NCBI GenBank assembly: GCA_023663635.1
Contig: JAMPHD010000011.1
Span: 1-64,000, forward strand
DNA length: 64,000 bases
Source: Acetatifactor muris
GTDB taxonomy: Bacteria > Bacillota > Clostridia > Lachnospirales > Lachnospiraceae
Reading direction: 5' to 3'
The notes under the pieces were generated by a model, which saw only the letters and a program-made list of their open reading frames with translations, was not told the origin of the DNA and did no database searches. Both the position numbers and the translations under genes were made by a program. Shown here piece after piece: positions 33,598 to 43,466 of this stretch. Numbering within the stretch: the stretch's first letter is position 1; each line of letters starts with the position of its first letter.

Positions 33598-34818
33598 ATG
33601 GTAAGCAGATCTGTGAAAATGACTGCATATGCATTGACTGCGGTGATGGCGTTTTCAAGTATGTCCGTCACGGCACAGGCCGCCAAGGGCGATTCCGTTC
33701 TGCCCAGCGGCGGAGTGGGTCTCTCTCTGGCCAACAATGCCACCTCGCTTGAGACGATAGCAGGACCCGCCGACAGGAGCGCGGGCAATGTCACGACCGG
33801 CACCGCCACGGCGGTGGAGCGGGCCGCGGCGCCTGAAGAACAGACCGCGGTTCCCGTGGAGCAGCCGGCTTTTTCCGCGGAGGAGGAACTGTTTCGCAAT
33901 CTGGTGATCGCGCAGGTGACCAATTATGTCAATGTCCGCAGTCTCCCGAGTGAAGATGGGGAGATTGTCGGCAAATTATATGATGATTCCGTGGGGAATC
34001 TTTTGGGTGAGGAGAACGGTTGGTATCTGATCCAATCGGGCACCGTGACCGGATATGTCAAGGGTGAGTTCTGTGTCACCGGCGATGAGGCGGTGGCATT
34101 GGCCAAACAGGTGGGCACCTGTCTGGCGACGGTCACCACCACTACCCTGAAGGTGCGCATGGAGCCGAGCCTGGATGCCCCGGTGTTGGGACTGGTCCCT
34201 CTGGGAGATCAGCTGCTCGTGTTAGACGAGACGGAAGGCTGGGTACAGGTTGACGTCGAGGAAGGCAAAGGTTGGGTATCAACGGATTATGTGACTTTAC
34301 ATACGGAGTTTGTGGAGGCGGAGTCCAAGGCTGAGGAGGAGGTCCGTCTGGCCAAGGAGGCCGAGGAGCGCAGAAAGGCCAGAGCGGCCGCTGCCAAGAG
34401 CGTGCAGACTCAGGAATATGCTCCCGCCAAAGAGAATACGGCCGTGGCGGTGGCAAGCGGCGAGGGCAGCGAGATGGGTGTGGCGGTTGCCGAGTACGCC
34501 CTGCAGTTTGTGGGCAATCCCTATGTGTACGGCGGCACCAGTCTGACGGACGGCGCGGACTGCTCCGGTTTCGTCATGAGCGTCTACGCGAACTTCGGGG
34601 TGAGCCTGCCTCATTCCTCCGCGTCGGATCGCAGCCAGGGTTCTGCCGTGGAGGGCGGACTGGCCAACGCGCAGCCCGGAGATCTGATCTGTTACTCCGG
34701 CCATGTGGCGCTGTATATCGGCGACGGACAGATCGTTCACGCGTCCACCAAGAAGACCGGCATCATCGTGTCCTCGGCGGATTACAAGAAAGTTTTGGCT
34801 GTCAGAAGAATCTTCTGA
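33598..34818 (+). CDS. secreted SH3-NlpC/P60 peptidoglycan hydrolase
   Basis: A 406-residue exported cell-wall hydrolase. A signal peptide (basic start, hydrophobic core, cleavage near AQAAKG) is followed by a Thr/Ala/Pro-rich linker. Two bacterial SH3 domains come next (YVNVRSLPSEDGEIVGKL; LKVRMEPSLDAPVLGLVPLG), then an Ala/Glu/Lys-rich coiled linker and a C-terminal NlpC/P60 domain with catalytic Cys in DGADCSGFV, His in SGHVALYIG and a third polar residue in IVHAST. It probably cleaves gamma-D-Glu-meso-DAP bonds. AGGAGG precedes ATG 33598; the in-frame start at 33544 lacks one. Confidence 0.92.
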   Translation: MVSRSVKMTAYALTAVMAFSSMSVTAQAAKGDSVLPSGGVGLSLANNATSLETIAGPADRSAGNVTTGTATAVERAAAPEEQTAVPVEQPAFSAEEELFRNLVIAQVTNYVNVRSLPSEDGEIVGKLYDDSVGNLLGEENGWYLIQSGTVTGYVKGEFCVTGDEAVALAKQVGTCLATVTTTTLKVRMEPSLDAPVLGLVPLGDQLLVLDETEGWVQVDVEEGKGWVSTDYVTLHTEFVEAESKAEEEVRLAKEAEERRKARAAAAKSVQTQEYAPAKENTAVAVASGEGSEMGVAVAEYALQFVGNPYVYGGTSLTDGADCSGFVMSVYANFGVSLPHSSASDRSQGSAVEGGLANAQPGDLICYSGHVALYIGDGQIVHASTKKTGIIVSSADYKKVLAVRRIF

Positions 34819-34846
34819 CGCGAGACAGTCATAAGTTTGTCATGGA

Positions 34847-34877
34847 AACCGTCATACCCTCGGGTGTGGCGGTTTTT
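34847..34877 (+). terminator. terminator of the NlpC/P60 gene
   Basis: A 12-13 bp stem including G-T pairs (34847-34859 with 34862-34874), closed by a tight loop and followed by Ts. Confidence 0.8.
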
Positions 34878-34878
34878 G

Positions 34879-34908
34879 TTGCAAAGGACCGGGCAGATAT
34901 GCTATAAT
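34879..34908 (+). promoter_or_regulatory. promoter of hpf
   Basis: TTGCAA (34879-34884), 18-bp spacer, consensus TATAAT (34903-34908), immediately after the preceding terminator. Confidence 0.65.
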
Positions 34909-34950
34909 GAGCATACAGCCAAAAAATAAATTATTGAAGGGGATGATGGC

Positions 34951-35478
34951 ATGAAATTTATAATCGTAGGCAGAAACATCGAAGTGACGCCCGGACTCAG
35001 AGCCGCAGTGGAGGACAAGCTCGGCAAGCTCGACAAGTATTTTAATCCCGATACGCAGGTGAATGTTACTCTGAGCGTGGAGAAGGAACGCCAGAAGATC
35101 GAGGTCACCATCGCCGTGAAGGGCAGCATCATTCGTTCCGAGCAGGTCAGCAACGATATGTATGTGTCCATCGATCTGGTGGAGGAGATCATAGAGAGAC
35201 AGCTCAAGAGATACAAGAACAAGCTTGTGGACAAGCATCAGGCGGGCGGCGATTTCAGCCAACTGTATGTGGAGAACGACTATATGGACGAGGAGGAAGT
35301 CAAGATCGTCCGCACCAAGAAGTTTGACATCAAGCCCATGTACCCTGAGGACGCCTGCATTCAGATGGAACTTCTCGGACACAATTTCTTTGTCTTCTGC
35401 AACGCGGAGACGGATCAGGTGAATGTGGTATACAAGAGAAAGGGCGACACCTACGGCCTGATCGAGCCGGAGTATTAA
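34951..35478 (+). CDS. hpf: ribosome hibernation-promoting factor, long form
   Basis: Long HPF (175 residues), which drives 100S ribosome dimer formation in stationary phase. The N-terminal domain (residues 1-100) has the beta-alpha-beta RaiA fold with GRNIEVTPGLRAAVEDKLGK. The C-terminal dimerisation domain includes IVRTKKFDIKPMYPEDACIQM and LLGHNFFVFCNAET, typical of Firmicutes long forms. The start follows GAAGGGGATG with good spacing. The gene has its own promoter. Confidence 0.95.
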   Translation: MKFIIVGRNIEVTPGLRAAVEDKLGKLDKYFNPDTQVNVTLSVEKERQKIEVTIAVKGSIIRSEQVSNDMYVSIDLVEEIIERQLKRYKNKLVDKHQAGGDFSQLYVENDYMDEEEVKIVRTKKFDIKPMYPEDACIQMELLGHNFFVFCNAETDQVNVVYKRKGDTYGLIEPEY

Positions 35479-35543
35479 ATCCCGCACATAGTTCCCGCCT
35501 CTTTCACATACAATAAGAGGAATGAAACCGTGCGGGTGAAGAC

Positions 35544-36596
35544 ATGCAGATACCTTCTTTTTGGAAAAAGCGAAATTGGAGACAGGCACCGTTGGGCATA
35601 ATGATCGTCCTTGCGGCGCTTGTCTCTTTGTTTGTCGGGACAAGGCAGTGGACGGAAACCTCGGCTACGGCAAAGGATTACATAAAATGGGTGGATTTTG
35701 ACGTGTCTTATGACGCGCTCTGTCAAGCCTATCAGTGGGATGTGGAGACCCATGGGACGGAATATGAGGTGCATTGGATCGAGCTTCTGGCCTACACCGC
35801 GTCCCACACGGGAGGCGCTTTTGATAAGAAGGCGTTGAGCCTGTTGGGCGATACCGCCGGGCGACTCGCCGCGGGGGAGGCGGACATGGCGGAACTGACC
35901 GCCGACCTCAAGTACTATGACTATTATCTGGAGGCTTACACCGCGGTGTTGGGCGGCCTGGTGGGAGAGTACGAGGTGGAGGAGCAGGACGAGAACGGAC
36001 ATGTGAACTGGAAGAGCAAATACGGCCTCAAGGCCTATTTTCCGCTGGCGAGGGGATTTGACTACTCTCATTTTGACGATTTCGGGGTCAGCCGCAGCTA
36101 CGGCTATAAGCGCAGACATCTGGGACATGACATGATGGGACTCACGGGTACGCCCATCATGGCCATCGAGTCCGGCAGGGTGGAGGCGCTCGGTTGGAAT
36201 CAATACGGCGGGTGGCGCGTCGGCATCCGCAGTCTGGACGGCAAGCGCTATTACTATTACGCGCATCTGCGCCAGAATTATCCCTTTGCGGAGAACCTTG
36301 AGGAGGGCAGTTTCGTCACGGCCGGGGACGTGATCGGCTACATGGGACACACCGGATACTCCACCAGGGAGAATGTCAACAATATCGAGGTGACGCATCT
36401 GCACTGGGGTTTGGAGCTTGTGTTTGACGAATCCCAGAAGGAGAGCGATAATGAAATCTGGATCGATGTATACGCGCTCACGAGATTCCTGGCCAAACAC
36501 ACGCAGCCCGCGGAGAAAGTGGAGGGGACCAAGGAGTGGGTGCGCACCACGCAGATGCGGGATCCCGAGCTTGTTATTTTTTTATCAAATTTGTGA
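35544..36596 (+). CDS. M23 family metallopeptidase
   Basis: A 350-residue membrane-anchored peptidoglycan endopeptidase. One N-terminal transmembrane helix (about residues 16-33) is followed by a helical region rich in Tyr and Asp, then the LytM/M23 domain: first zinc ligands in RRHLGHDMMG, the later His in THLHWGLEL and core GDVIGYMGHTGYS. Regulation is not visible, and its ribosome-binding site is weak. It may remodel cell wall during growth or sporulation-related steps, but nothing local specifies this. Confidence 0.88.
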   Translation: MQIPSFWKKRNWRQAPLGIMIVLAALVSLFVGTRQWTETSATAKDYIKWVDFDVSYDALCQAYQWDVETHGTEYEVHWIELLAYTASHTGGAFDKKALSLLGDTAGRLAAGEADMAELTADLKYYDYYLEAYTAVLGGLVGEYEVEEQDENGHVNWKSKYGLKAYFPLARGFDYSHFDDFGVSRSYGYKRRHLGHDMMGLTGTPIMAIESGRVEALGWNQYGGWRVGIRSLDGKRYYYYAHLRQNYPFAENLEEGSFVTAGDVIGYMGHTGYSTRENVNNIEVTHLHWGLELVFDESQKESDNEIWIDVYALTRFLAKHTQPAEKVEGTKEWVRTTQMRDPELVIFLSNL

Positions 36597-36603
36597 AAAC
36601 CCG

Positions 36604-36632
36604 TTGCAAAAGCCGGTTAGCTATGATACAAT
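36604..36632 (+). promoter_or_regulatory. promoter of the butyrate operon
   Basis: TTGCAA (36604-36609), 17-bp spacer, TACAAT (36627-36632), about 63 bp before the thl start codon. Confidence 0.6.
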
Positions 36633-36694
36633 GGACTACAGTTGCAATGTCAAAAAAATAACAATCATGCAGGAAAAATATGGAGGAAAGTGAA

Positions 36695-37879
36695 ATGGCG
36701 AAAAAAGTGGTGTTGGCAGGAGCATGTCGTACGGCGATCGGCACAATGGGCGGATCCCTGAGCACAACCCCCGCGGCGGATCTGGGCGCTATCGTGATCA
36801 AAGAGGCGCTGAACAGAGCGGGCGTGGCTCCCGAGCAGGTGGATCAGGTCTACATGGGCTGTGTGATCCAGGCCGCACAGGGACAGAATGTGGCCCGCCA
36901 GGCATCCATCAAAGCGGGACTTCCCATCGAGGTTCCGGCGGTGACGATGAATGTGGTGTGCGGTTCCGGCTTGAACTGCGTGAATCAGGCGGCACAGATG
37001 ATCCTGGCAGGTGATGCGGATATCGTTGTGGCAGGCGGTATGGAGAATATGTCCATGGCTCCCTACGCGATCCCCCAGGCCCGTTACGGTTACAGGATGA
37101 ACAACGGCACCTTGGTGGATACCATGATAAAGGACGCTCTCTGGGACGCGTTCAATGACTATCATATGATCAAGACCGCGGACAATATCTGTGAGGAGTG
37201 GGGACTGACCCGCGAGGAGTTGGACGAGTTCGCCTTAAAGAGCCAGCAGAAGGCCGAGGCCGCTCAGAAGAACGGCGCTTTCAAGGCGGAGATCGTTCCC
37301 GTTGAAGTGAAGAAAAAGAAAGAGACCATCGTATTTGACACGGATGAGGGCCCCAGAGCCGGCTCCACCATGGAGGGGCTCGCCAAACTGCGCCCCATCA
37401 ATCCGAACGGATTTGTCACCGCGGGCAATGCCTCCGGGATCAATGACGGCGCGGCTGCCATCGTGGTGATGAGCGAGGAGAAAGCGAAGGAGTTGGGCGT
37501 AAAACCCATGGCCACCTATGTGGCGGGAGCGCTTGCGGGCGTGCGTCCCGAGGTGATGGGCATTGGTCCCGTGGCCTCCACGAAGAAAGTGTTGGCCAAG
37601 ACGGGCATGAAGATCGAGGATTTTGACATCATTGAGGCCAATGAGGCTTTTGCGGCGCAGTCCGTCGCCGTGGGCCGCGAACTGGGCATTGACGTGGACA
37701 GACAGCTCAATCCCAACGGCGGAGCCATTGCGCTGGGACATCCCGTGGGCGCGTCCGGCTGCCGTATTCTGGTGACGCTGCTGCATGAGATGCAGGCCAA
37801 GGGCGCCAAGACCGGTCTTGCGACTCTGTGTATCGGCGGCGGCATGGGCTGCTCCACCATCGTGAAGATCGAGGATTAA
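36695..37879 (+). CDS. thlA: acetyl-CoA acetyltransferase (thiolase)
   Basis: Condenses two acetyl-CoA to acetoacetyl-CoA, the first step of butyrate formation; 394 residues. Active residues are Cys89 in NVVCGSGL, His in [15 protein letters not shown] and Cys in [13 protein letters not shown] 36695 is 8 nt from GGAGG (36682-36686). An in-frame ATG at 36680 overlaps that site and would add MEESE. It is the first gene of thl-crt-hbd-bcd-etfB-etfA, the order seen in Butyrivibrio-like Lachnospiraceae. Confidence 0.97.
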   Translation: MAKKVVLAGACRTAIGTMGGSLSTTPAADLGAIVIKEALNRAGVAPEQVDQVYMGCVIQAAQGQNVARQASIKAGLPIEVPAVTMNVVCGSGLNCVNQAAQMILAGDADIVVAGGMENMSMAPYAIPQARYGYRMNNGTLVDTMIKDALWDAFNDYHMIKTADNICEEWGLTREELDEFALKSQQKAEAAQKNGAFKAEIVPVEVKKKKETIVFDTDEGPRAGSTMEGLAKLRPINPNGFVTAGNASGINDGAAAIVVMSEEKAKELGVKPMATYVAGALAGVRPEVMGIGPVASTKKVLAKTGMKIEDFDIIEANEAFAAQSVAVGRELGIDVDRQLNPNGGAIALGHPVGASGCRILVTLLHEMQAKGAKTGLATLCIGGGMGCSTIVKIED

Positions 37880-37915
37880 ATCCCATACGGAATACGAGAA
37901 AGGCATGGTGACAAT

Positions 37916-38701
37916 ATGGATTACATTTTATATGAGCCCAAGGGCGCTTACGCGATCATCACCGTCAACCGTGAGAAGGCGCTGAACGCTCTGAATTCTC
38001 AGGTGCTCGACGAGCTTGACGCCACTCTGGACGGCGTGAATTTGGACGAGGTGCGCTGTCTGATCCTCACCGGGGCGGGGGAGAAGTCCTTTGTGGCCGG
38101 AGCGGACATCGGCGAGATGAGCACCCTGACCAAGGCGGAGGGTGAGGCCTTCGGCAAAAAAGGAAACGATGTGTTCCGCAAGTTGGAGACTTTTCCGATC
38201 CCCGTGATCGCCGCGGTGAACGGTTTTGCGTTGGGCGGCGGCTGCGAGCTCGCCATGAGCTGTGATATCCGCATCTGTTCCGACAACGCGGTGTTCGGGC
38301 AGCCCGAGGTGGGCCTGGGCATCACGCCCGGCTTTGGCGGCACCCAGAGACTGGCCCGCATCGTGGGCGTGGGCATGGCCAAGCAGATGATCTACACCGC
38401 CCGCAACATCAAGGCGGATGAGGCGTACAGGATCGGTCTGGTGAACGCGGTCCACGCGAAGGAGGAACTGCTGCCCGCGGCGGAGAAGATGGCCGCAGGC
38501 ATCGCGGGCAACGCCCCCATCGCCGTGCGCAACTGCAAGAAGGCCATCAACGAGGGTCTGGACGCGGACATGGACGCCGCCATCGTCATCGAGGAGAAAC
38601 TGTTTGGGGACTGCTTTGAGACGGAGGACCAGAAGTACGGCATGGCATTTTTCCTGGATAAGAATAAAGAAAAGGTCAAGGAACCTTTTAAGAATTGTTA
38701 G
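37916..38701 (+). CDS. crt: 3-hydroxybutyryl-CoA dehydratase (crotonase)
   Basis: Dehydrates 3-hydroxybutyryl-CoA to crotonyl-CoA; 261 residues. Crotonase motifs: oxyanion-hole segment FVAGADIGEM, FALGGGCELAMSCD with a catalytic Glu, and PEVGLGITPGFGGTQRLAR with the second Glu. Second gene of the butyrate operon, 36 bp after thlA. The family also includes other enoyl-CoA hydratases, but the operon fixes the role. The Shine-Dalgarno is modest (AAAGG, long spacing). Confidence 0.96.
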   Translation: MDYILYEPKGAYAIITVNREKALNALNSQVLDELDATLDGVNLDEVRCLILTGAGEKSFVAGADIGEMSTLTKAEGEAFGKKGNDVFRKLETFPIPVIAAVNGFALGGGCELAMSCDIRICSDNAVFGQPEVGLGITPGFGGTQRLARIVGVGMAKQMIYTARNIKADEAYRIGLVNAVHAKEELLPAAEKMAAGIAGNAPIAVRNCKKAINEGLDADMDAAIVIEEKLFGDCFETEDQKYGMAFFLDKNKEKVKEPFKNC

Positions 38702-38723
38702 TTTTGGATAAGGAGGAAAGAAC

Positions 38724-39563
38724 ATGAAAGTAGGCATTATCGGTGCGGGAACCATGGGTTCCGGAATTGCGCAGGCATTTGCGATGACAGACGGCTATGA
38801 GGTCTGCCTCTGCGATATCAAACAGGAGTTTGCGGACGGCGGCAAGGCCAAGATCTTAAAGAATCTCAACTTCCTCGTGGGCAAGGAGAAGATCACGCAG
38901 GAGAAGGCGGACGCCATTGCGGCCAAGATCACGACCGGCTTAAAGGACATCTGCACGGACTGCGATCTGGTGGTGGAGGTTGCCCCCGAGAACATGCAAC
39001 TCAAGAAGGAGACCTTCAAGGAGCTGCAGGCCATCGTGAAACCGGACTGCGTCTTTGCCACCAATACCTCCTCCCTCTCCATCACGGAGATCGGCGCGGG
39101 TCTGGATCGCCCCATGATCGGGATGCATTTCTTTAATCCCGCCGACAGGATGAAACTGGTGGAGGTGATCGCCGGGGAGAACACTCCCGCGGAGTTGGTG
39201 GAGAAGATCAAGGGCATCGCGGCCGAGATCGGCAAGACTCCCGTGGAGGTGAAGGAAGCTCCCGGATTTGTGGTGAACCGTATACTCATCCCCATGATCA
39301 ACGAGGCCATCGGCATCTACGCGGAGGGCATCGCCAGCGTGGCGGATATCGATGAGGCCATGAAATTGGGCGCGTCCCATCCCATGGGTCCTCTGGCTCT
39401 GGGCGATCTGGTGGGACTGGACATCGTGCTTGCCATCATGGAGGTACTGCAGAACGAGACCGGCGATCCCAAGTATCGTCCCCATCCCTTTCTGCGCAAG
39501 ATGGTGCGCGCGGGCAAGCTCGGCAGAAAGACCGGAAAGGGTTTCTACGATTACAGCAAATAA
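38724..39563 (+). CDS. hbd: 3-hydroxybutyryl-CoA dehydrogenase
   Basis: NAD(P)H-dependent reduction of acetoacetyl-CoA to (S)-3-hydroxybutyryl-CoA, 279 residues. Dinucleotide motif [13 protein letters not shown] at the N-terminus, then [10 protein letters not shown] and the catalytic His in [19 protein letters not shown]-terminal helical domain with [11 protein letters not shown] and [23 protein letters not shown] is well placed upstream. Third gene of the operon. Confidence 0.97.
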   Translation: MKVGIIGAGTMGSGIAQAFAMTDGYEVCLCDIKQEFADGGKAKILKNLNFLVGKEKITQEKADAIAAKITTGLKDICTDCDLVVEVAPENMQLKKETFKELQAIVKPDCVFATNTSSLSITEIGAGLDRPMIGMHFFNPADRMKLVEVIAGENTPAELVEKIKGIAAEIGKTPVEVKEAPGFVVNRILIPMINEAIGIYAEGIASVADIDEAMKLGASHPMGPLALGDLVGLDIVLAIMEVLQNETGDPKYRPHPFLRKMVRAGKLGRKTGKGFYDYSK

Positions 39564-39596
39564 TACAAGTAAAATATAGAATGAAGGAGAAAAGTC

Positions 39597-40763
39597 ATGG
39601 ATTTTACTTTGAGCAAAAAGCATGAAATGATGCGCACTCTTTTCAGAGAGTTCGCGGAGAAAGAGGTAAAGCCTCTGGCGCAGGAGGTTGACGAGACGGA
39701 GGAGTTCCCCCGCGCGACCGTTGAGAAGATGGCCAAGGCCGGCTTTATGGGCATTCCCATTCCCAAGGAGTACGGCGGACAGGGCTGTGACGTGCTCTCC
39801 TACGCCATGTGCGTGGAGGAGTTGGCAAAGGTGTGCGGCACCACCGCGGTGATCGTGTCCGCCCACACTTCCCTCTGTTGCGATCCCATCCTCACTTTCG
39901 GCACTGAGGAGCAGAAACAGAAATATCTGCCCGATCTGGCCGCGGGGAGAAAGATCGGCGCGTTTGGACTGACTGAGCCCGGAGCGGGAACCGATGCGCA
40001 GGGACAACAGACCAAGGCCGTGTTGGACGGCGATGAGTGGGTCATCAACGGCTCCAAGATTTTCATCACCAACGGTAAGGAGGCGGATGTATATGTGATC
40101 TTTGCGGTGACCGGTGTGGTGGAGAAGAAGGGCAGACCCTTCAAGGAGATCTCCGCGTTCATCGTGGAGAAGGGCACTCCCGGATTCACCTTCGGAACCA
40201 AGGAGAAGAAGATGGGTATCCGCGGATCGTCCACCTATGAGCTGATCTTTACCGACTGCCGCATTCCCAAGGACAATATGCTTGGCAAGCAGGGCAAGGG
40301 TTTCAATATCGCGATGCACACTCTGGACGGCGGACGTATCGGTATCGCCGCGCAGGCTCTGGGCATCGGCGAGGGCGCTCTGGAGAGGACCATCGCCTAC
40401 ACCAAGGAGAGAAAACAGTTCGGCAAGGCCATCAGCGGTTTCCAGAACACCCAGTTCCAGTTGGCGGACATGGCCACCAAGGCACAGGCCGCGCAGTTTT
40501 TGGTATACAAGGCTGCCTGCACCAAGGATCAGTACACGCAGGATCACAAGACTTCCTACAATGTGGAAGCTGCCATGGCCAAGCTCTATGCCGCGGAGAT
40601 GGCAATGGAGGTCACCACGAAGGCCGTTCAGCTGCACGGCGGTTACGGCTACACCAGAGAGTATGATGTGGAGCGCATGATGCGCGACGCCAAGATCACT
40701 GAGATCTATGAGGGTACCTCCGAGGTACAGAGAATGGTGATCTCAGCCGCACTGCTCAAGTAA
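39597..40763 (+). CDS. bcd: butyryl-CoA dehydrogenase
   Basis: FAD acyl-CoA dehydrogenase of 388 residues that reduces crotonyl-CoA to butyryl-CoA. Family segments are GAFGLTEPGAGTDA, FITNGKEADVYVIFA, the ITDCRIP-like IFTDCRIPKDNMLG and the C-terminal QLHGGYGYTREYDVERMMRD; the active-site Glu is in EIYEGTSEVQRM. With EtfAB it would form the electron-bifurcating complex that couples this step to ferredoxin reduction; bifurcation is inferred from the operon, not visible in this chain. Confidence 0.96.
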   Translation: MDFTLSKKHEMMRTLFREFAEKEVKPLAQEVDETEEFPRATVEKMAKAGFMGIPIPKEYGGQGCDVLSYAMCVEELAKVCGTTAVIVSAHTSLCCDPILTFGTEEQKQKYLPDLAAGRKIGAFGLTEPGAGTDAQGQQTKAVLDGDEWVINGSKIFITNGKEADVYVIFAVTGVVEKKGRPFKEISAFIVEKGTPGFTFGTKEKKMGIRGSSTYELIFTDCRIPKDNMLGKQGKGFNIAMHTLDGGRIGIAAQALGIGEGALERTIAYTKERKQFGKAISGFQNTQFQLADMATKAQAAQFLVYKAACTKDQYTQDHKTSYNVEAAMAKLYAAEMAMEVTTKAVQLHGGYGYTREYDVERMMRDAKITEIYEGTSEVQRMVISAALLK

Positions 40764-40800
40764 ACCGGAAAACCGACAAATATAAAGGAGTGAAAATACA

Positions 40801-41583
40801 ATGAAAATCGTTGTTTGTATTAAGCAGGTTCCCGACACCACGGGTGGCGTGACATTCAAGCCTGACGGTACGCTGGATCGGGCCGCCATGATGACAATTA
40901 TGAATCCCGATGACAAGGCGGGACTGGAGGCCGCGCTGAGACTCAAGGATCAGTACGGTGCGGAGGTCACCGCGCTGACCATGGGACTTCCCAAGGCCGA
41001 GGACGTGCTCAGAGAGGCTCTCGCGATGGGAGCCGACAAGGGCGTGTTGGTGACTGACAGAGTGTTGGGCGGCGCGGACACCTGGGCCACTTCCCAGACT
41101 CTGGCGGGAGCGCTCCGCAACATGGATTACGACCTCATCATCACCGGACGTCAGGCCATCGACGGCGACACCGCGCAGGTGGGACCGCAGATTTCCGAAC
41201 ATTTGAATATTCCCGTGATCTCCTACGCGCAGAACCTGAAAGTGGAGGGTGACTGCGTGGTCGTGGAGCGTCAGTTTGACGACAGATATCATGTGCTGAA
41301 GGCCAAGATGCCCTGCCTCGTGACGGCGCTCTCCGAGCTCAATGAGCCCCGCTATATGACACCCGGCGGAATCTTCGACGCCTGTGAGGCCAAGATCACC
41401 GTGTGGGGCAGAGCCGATCTGAAGGATGTGGAGGATTCCAATCTGGGATTGGCGGGTTCTCCCACCCAGATCGCCAAGGCTTCCGACAAGGTGCGCAAGG
41501 GCGCGGGCGAGAAAGTGACCTTGGACCCCGCGGAGGCAGTGGACTACATTGTGGGCAAGCTCAAGGACAGACATGTGATCTGA
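40801..41583 (+). CDS. etfB: electron transfer flavoprotein subunit beta
   Basis: EtfB, 260 residues, forms with EtfA the heterodimer that feeds electrons to butyryl-CoA dehydrogenase. Typical start KIVVCIKQVPDT, then LRLKDQYGAEVTALTMG, GADTWATSQTLAGAL and GRQAIDGDTAQVGPQISEHL. The ribosome-binding site is AAAGGAG. Fifth gene, 37 bp after bcd. Confidence 0.96.
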   Translation: MKIVVCIKQVPDTTGGVTFKPDGTLDRAAMMTIMNPDDKAGLEAALRLKDQYGAEVTALTMGLPKAEDVLREALAMGADKGVLVTDRVLGGADTWATSQTLAGALRNMDYDLIITGRQAIDGDTAQVGPQISEHLNIPVISYAQNLKVEGDCVVVERQFDDRYHVLKAKMPCLVTALSELNEPRYMTPGGIFDACEAKITVWGRADLKDVEDSNLGLAGSPTQIAKASDKVRKGAGEKVTLDPAEAVDYIVGKLKDRHVI

Positions 41584-41636
41584 GCGTGAAAAGATTGAGA
41601 GTAAAGGCCGCCAAAGCGGCAGAATGAGAGGAAACC

Positions 41637-42680
41637 ATGAATTTAGAAGAATACAAGGGCGTATATGTCTTCGCGCAGCAGGTGGACAATTGCATCAACA
41701 GCATCGCCTTCGAGTTGATCGGCAAGGGCAAGGATCTGGCCGAGACTCTGGGCACGGACGTGACTGCCGTATTGGTGGGCAGCAATGTGAAAAATTTGGC
41801 TGACGAGTTGGCCGAGTACGGCGCTGACAGGGTCATCGTGGTGGATGATCCGGAGTTAAAAGAGTACAGAACGGAGCCTTACGCGCATGCTCTGGCATCC
41901 GTGATCGGGAAATACAAACCGGAGATCTTCCTGGTGGGCGCAACCGCCATCGGGCGCGATCTGGGCCCTCGCGTGTCCGCAAGGATCCACACGGGACTGA
42001 CTGCGGACTGCACACAGCTCGATATCGGCGACTTCCCTCTGGAGCCCAAGCCCAATGTGGAGCAGAAACACAATCAGCTGCTTATGACCCGTCCCGCGTT
42101 CGGCGGCAACACCATCGCCACCATCGCGTGCCCTAATTTCCGCCCCCAGATGGCAACCGTCCGTCCCGGCGTGATGCAGAAGAGGGAGAGACAGGCGGGC
42201 GTAAAAGCCAATGTGGAAGAGTTCAATCCCGGGTTCACTCCCGACAACAAATATGTGGAGATTTTAGAGATCGTAAAAGCGGTGAGCGACACCGTGGACA
42301 TCATGGATGCCAAGATTCTGGTGTCCGGCGGCCGCGGCGTGGGCAGTCCCGAGAACTTCAAGCTCCTGGACGATCTGGCGGAGGCGATTGGCGGCACCGT
42401 GAGCTGCTCCCGCGCGGTGGTGGACGCAGGTTGGAAACCCAAGGATCTGCAGGTGGGTCAGACCGGCAAGACCGTGCGACCCACGGTATATTTTGCCATC
42501 GGTATCTCCGGAGCCATCCAGCATCTGGCCGGCATGGAGGAGTCCGACATCATCATCGCCATCAACAAGGACGAGAGCGCTCCCATCTTTGACGTGGCGG
42601 ACTACGGCATCGTGGGAGACCTGAACAAGATCCTGCCCGCCCTGACCGAGAAACTGAAAGTGGAGATGGCTGCCAAATAA
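41637..42680 (+). CDS. etfA: electron transfer flavoprotein subunit alpha
   Basis: EtfA, 347 residues, with the FAD-binding C-terminal domain. Visible segments are [41 protein letters not shown] and the FAD signature VSGGRGVGS, then [28 protein letters not shown]. It ends the butyrate operon and is followed by a strong terminator. No extra ferredoxin domain is fused at the N-terminus. The terminal butyrate step (but or buk) is not in this window. Confidence 0.96.
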   Translation: MNLEEYKGVYVFAQQVDNCINSIAFELIGKGKDLAETLGTDVTAVLVGSNVKNLADELAEYGADRVIVVDDPELKEYRTEPYAHALASVIGKYKPEIFLVGATAIGRDLGPRVSARIHTGLTADCTQLDIGDFPLEPKPNVEQKHNQLLMTRPAFGGNTIATIACPNFRPQMATVRPGVMQKRERQAGVKANVEEFNPGFTPDNKYVEILEIVKAVSDTVDIMDAKILVSGGRGVGSPENFKLLDDLAEAIGGTVSCSRAVVDAGWKPKDLQVGQTGKTVRPTVYFAIGISGAIQHLAGMEESDIIIAINKDESAPIFDVADYGIVGDLNKILPALTEKLKVEMAAK

Positions 42681-42690
42681 GAATCGCAAG

Positions 42691-42729
42691 AGACCCGTGT
42701 CGTCCAAACGCCGGCACGGGTCCTTTTTT
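42691..42729 (+). terminator. terminator of the butyrate operon
   Basis: GACCCGTG (42692-42699) pairs with CACGGGTC (42714-42721 region), extended inward by CG pairs, followed by CC and six Ts. Confidence 0.85.
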
Positions 42730-42761
42730 GCCAAATTCCACTACCCCTTCCCCCGAATCCA

Positions 42762-42770
42762 TGCTATACT
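42762..42770 (+). promoter_or_regulatory. extended -10 promoter of the YkgJ-like gene
   Basis: TGC directly precedes TATACT (42765-42770), an extended -10 element; no good -35 is visible. Confidence 0.45.
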
Positions 42771-42803
42771 ATTATCAAAACGTGATACAGGACGGGAGAT
42801 ATC

Positions 42804-43466
42804 ATGAGACGCAATGTGAGCCTGGAGGAGATCTCCGACGGCAGATTATATGATGAAAACGACATGGTCAAGGCGGACTGCCGCGGCTGTGAGGGCTGCA
42901 GCGACTGCTGCAGGGGCATGGGGCATTCCGTGGTCCTGGATCCCTACGATGTCTTTCGTCTGACCTTGGGATTGGGGCGGAGCATGGTTGAACTCCTGGA
43001 GCGGGAGATCGAACTGCAGGTGACGGACGGCTATATCCTGCCGAATCTGAGGATGTCGGGGCCGGGAGAGAGCTGTGTGTTTCTGAACGGGGCCGGGCGA
43101 TGTTCCGTGCATGAACTGCGCCCCGGGGTGTGCCGACTGTTTCCTCTGGGACGCTATTATGAGGATGGCGCTTTCCGCTATTTCCTGCAGACCGGAGAAT
43201 GCGGGGCCGCGCGCTCGAAAGTGAAGGTGAGCAGGTGGATCGACACGCCGGACAGGAAACGTTACAGGGATTTTGTCACGGACTGGCACTATCTTTTGAA
43301 CGATGTGGAGGAGCGGTTAAAACAGGCGGCGGAGGACGATGTCTTCTGCCGGGAATTGAATATGGCGCTGTTAAAAATATTTTATCTTGCCCCCTATGAC
43401 GGGGAGGAGGATTTCCATGCGCAGTTTGCGCGGCGAAAGGAGGAATTTCATGCATTCACCTCTTGA
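42804..43466 (+). CDS. YkgJ family cysteine-cluster protein
   Basis: A 220-residue soluble protein with a cysteine-rich metal-binding N-terminus (CRGCEGCSDCCRGMG) and further cysteines in ESCVFLNGAGRCSVHELRPGVCRLFPLG, the YkgJ/Fe-S-oxidoreductase-like pattern. Zinc or Fe-S binding is presumed; no reaction is known. An extended -10 promoter lies upstream. Its 3' end overlaps the FNT gene by 17 bp, so the two are probably translated together. Confidence 0.88.
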   Translation: MRRNVSLEEISDGRLYDENDMVKADCRGCEGCSDCCRGMGHSVVLDPYDVFRLTLGLGRSMVELLEREIELQVTDGYILPNLRMSGPGESCVFLNGAGRCSVHELRPGVCRLFPLGRYYEDGAFRYFLQTGECGAARSKVKVSRWIDTPDRKRYRDFVTDWHYLLNDVEERLKQAAEDDVFCRELNMALLKIFYLAPYDGEEDFHAQFARRKEEFHAFTS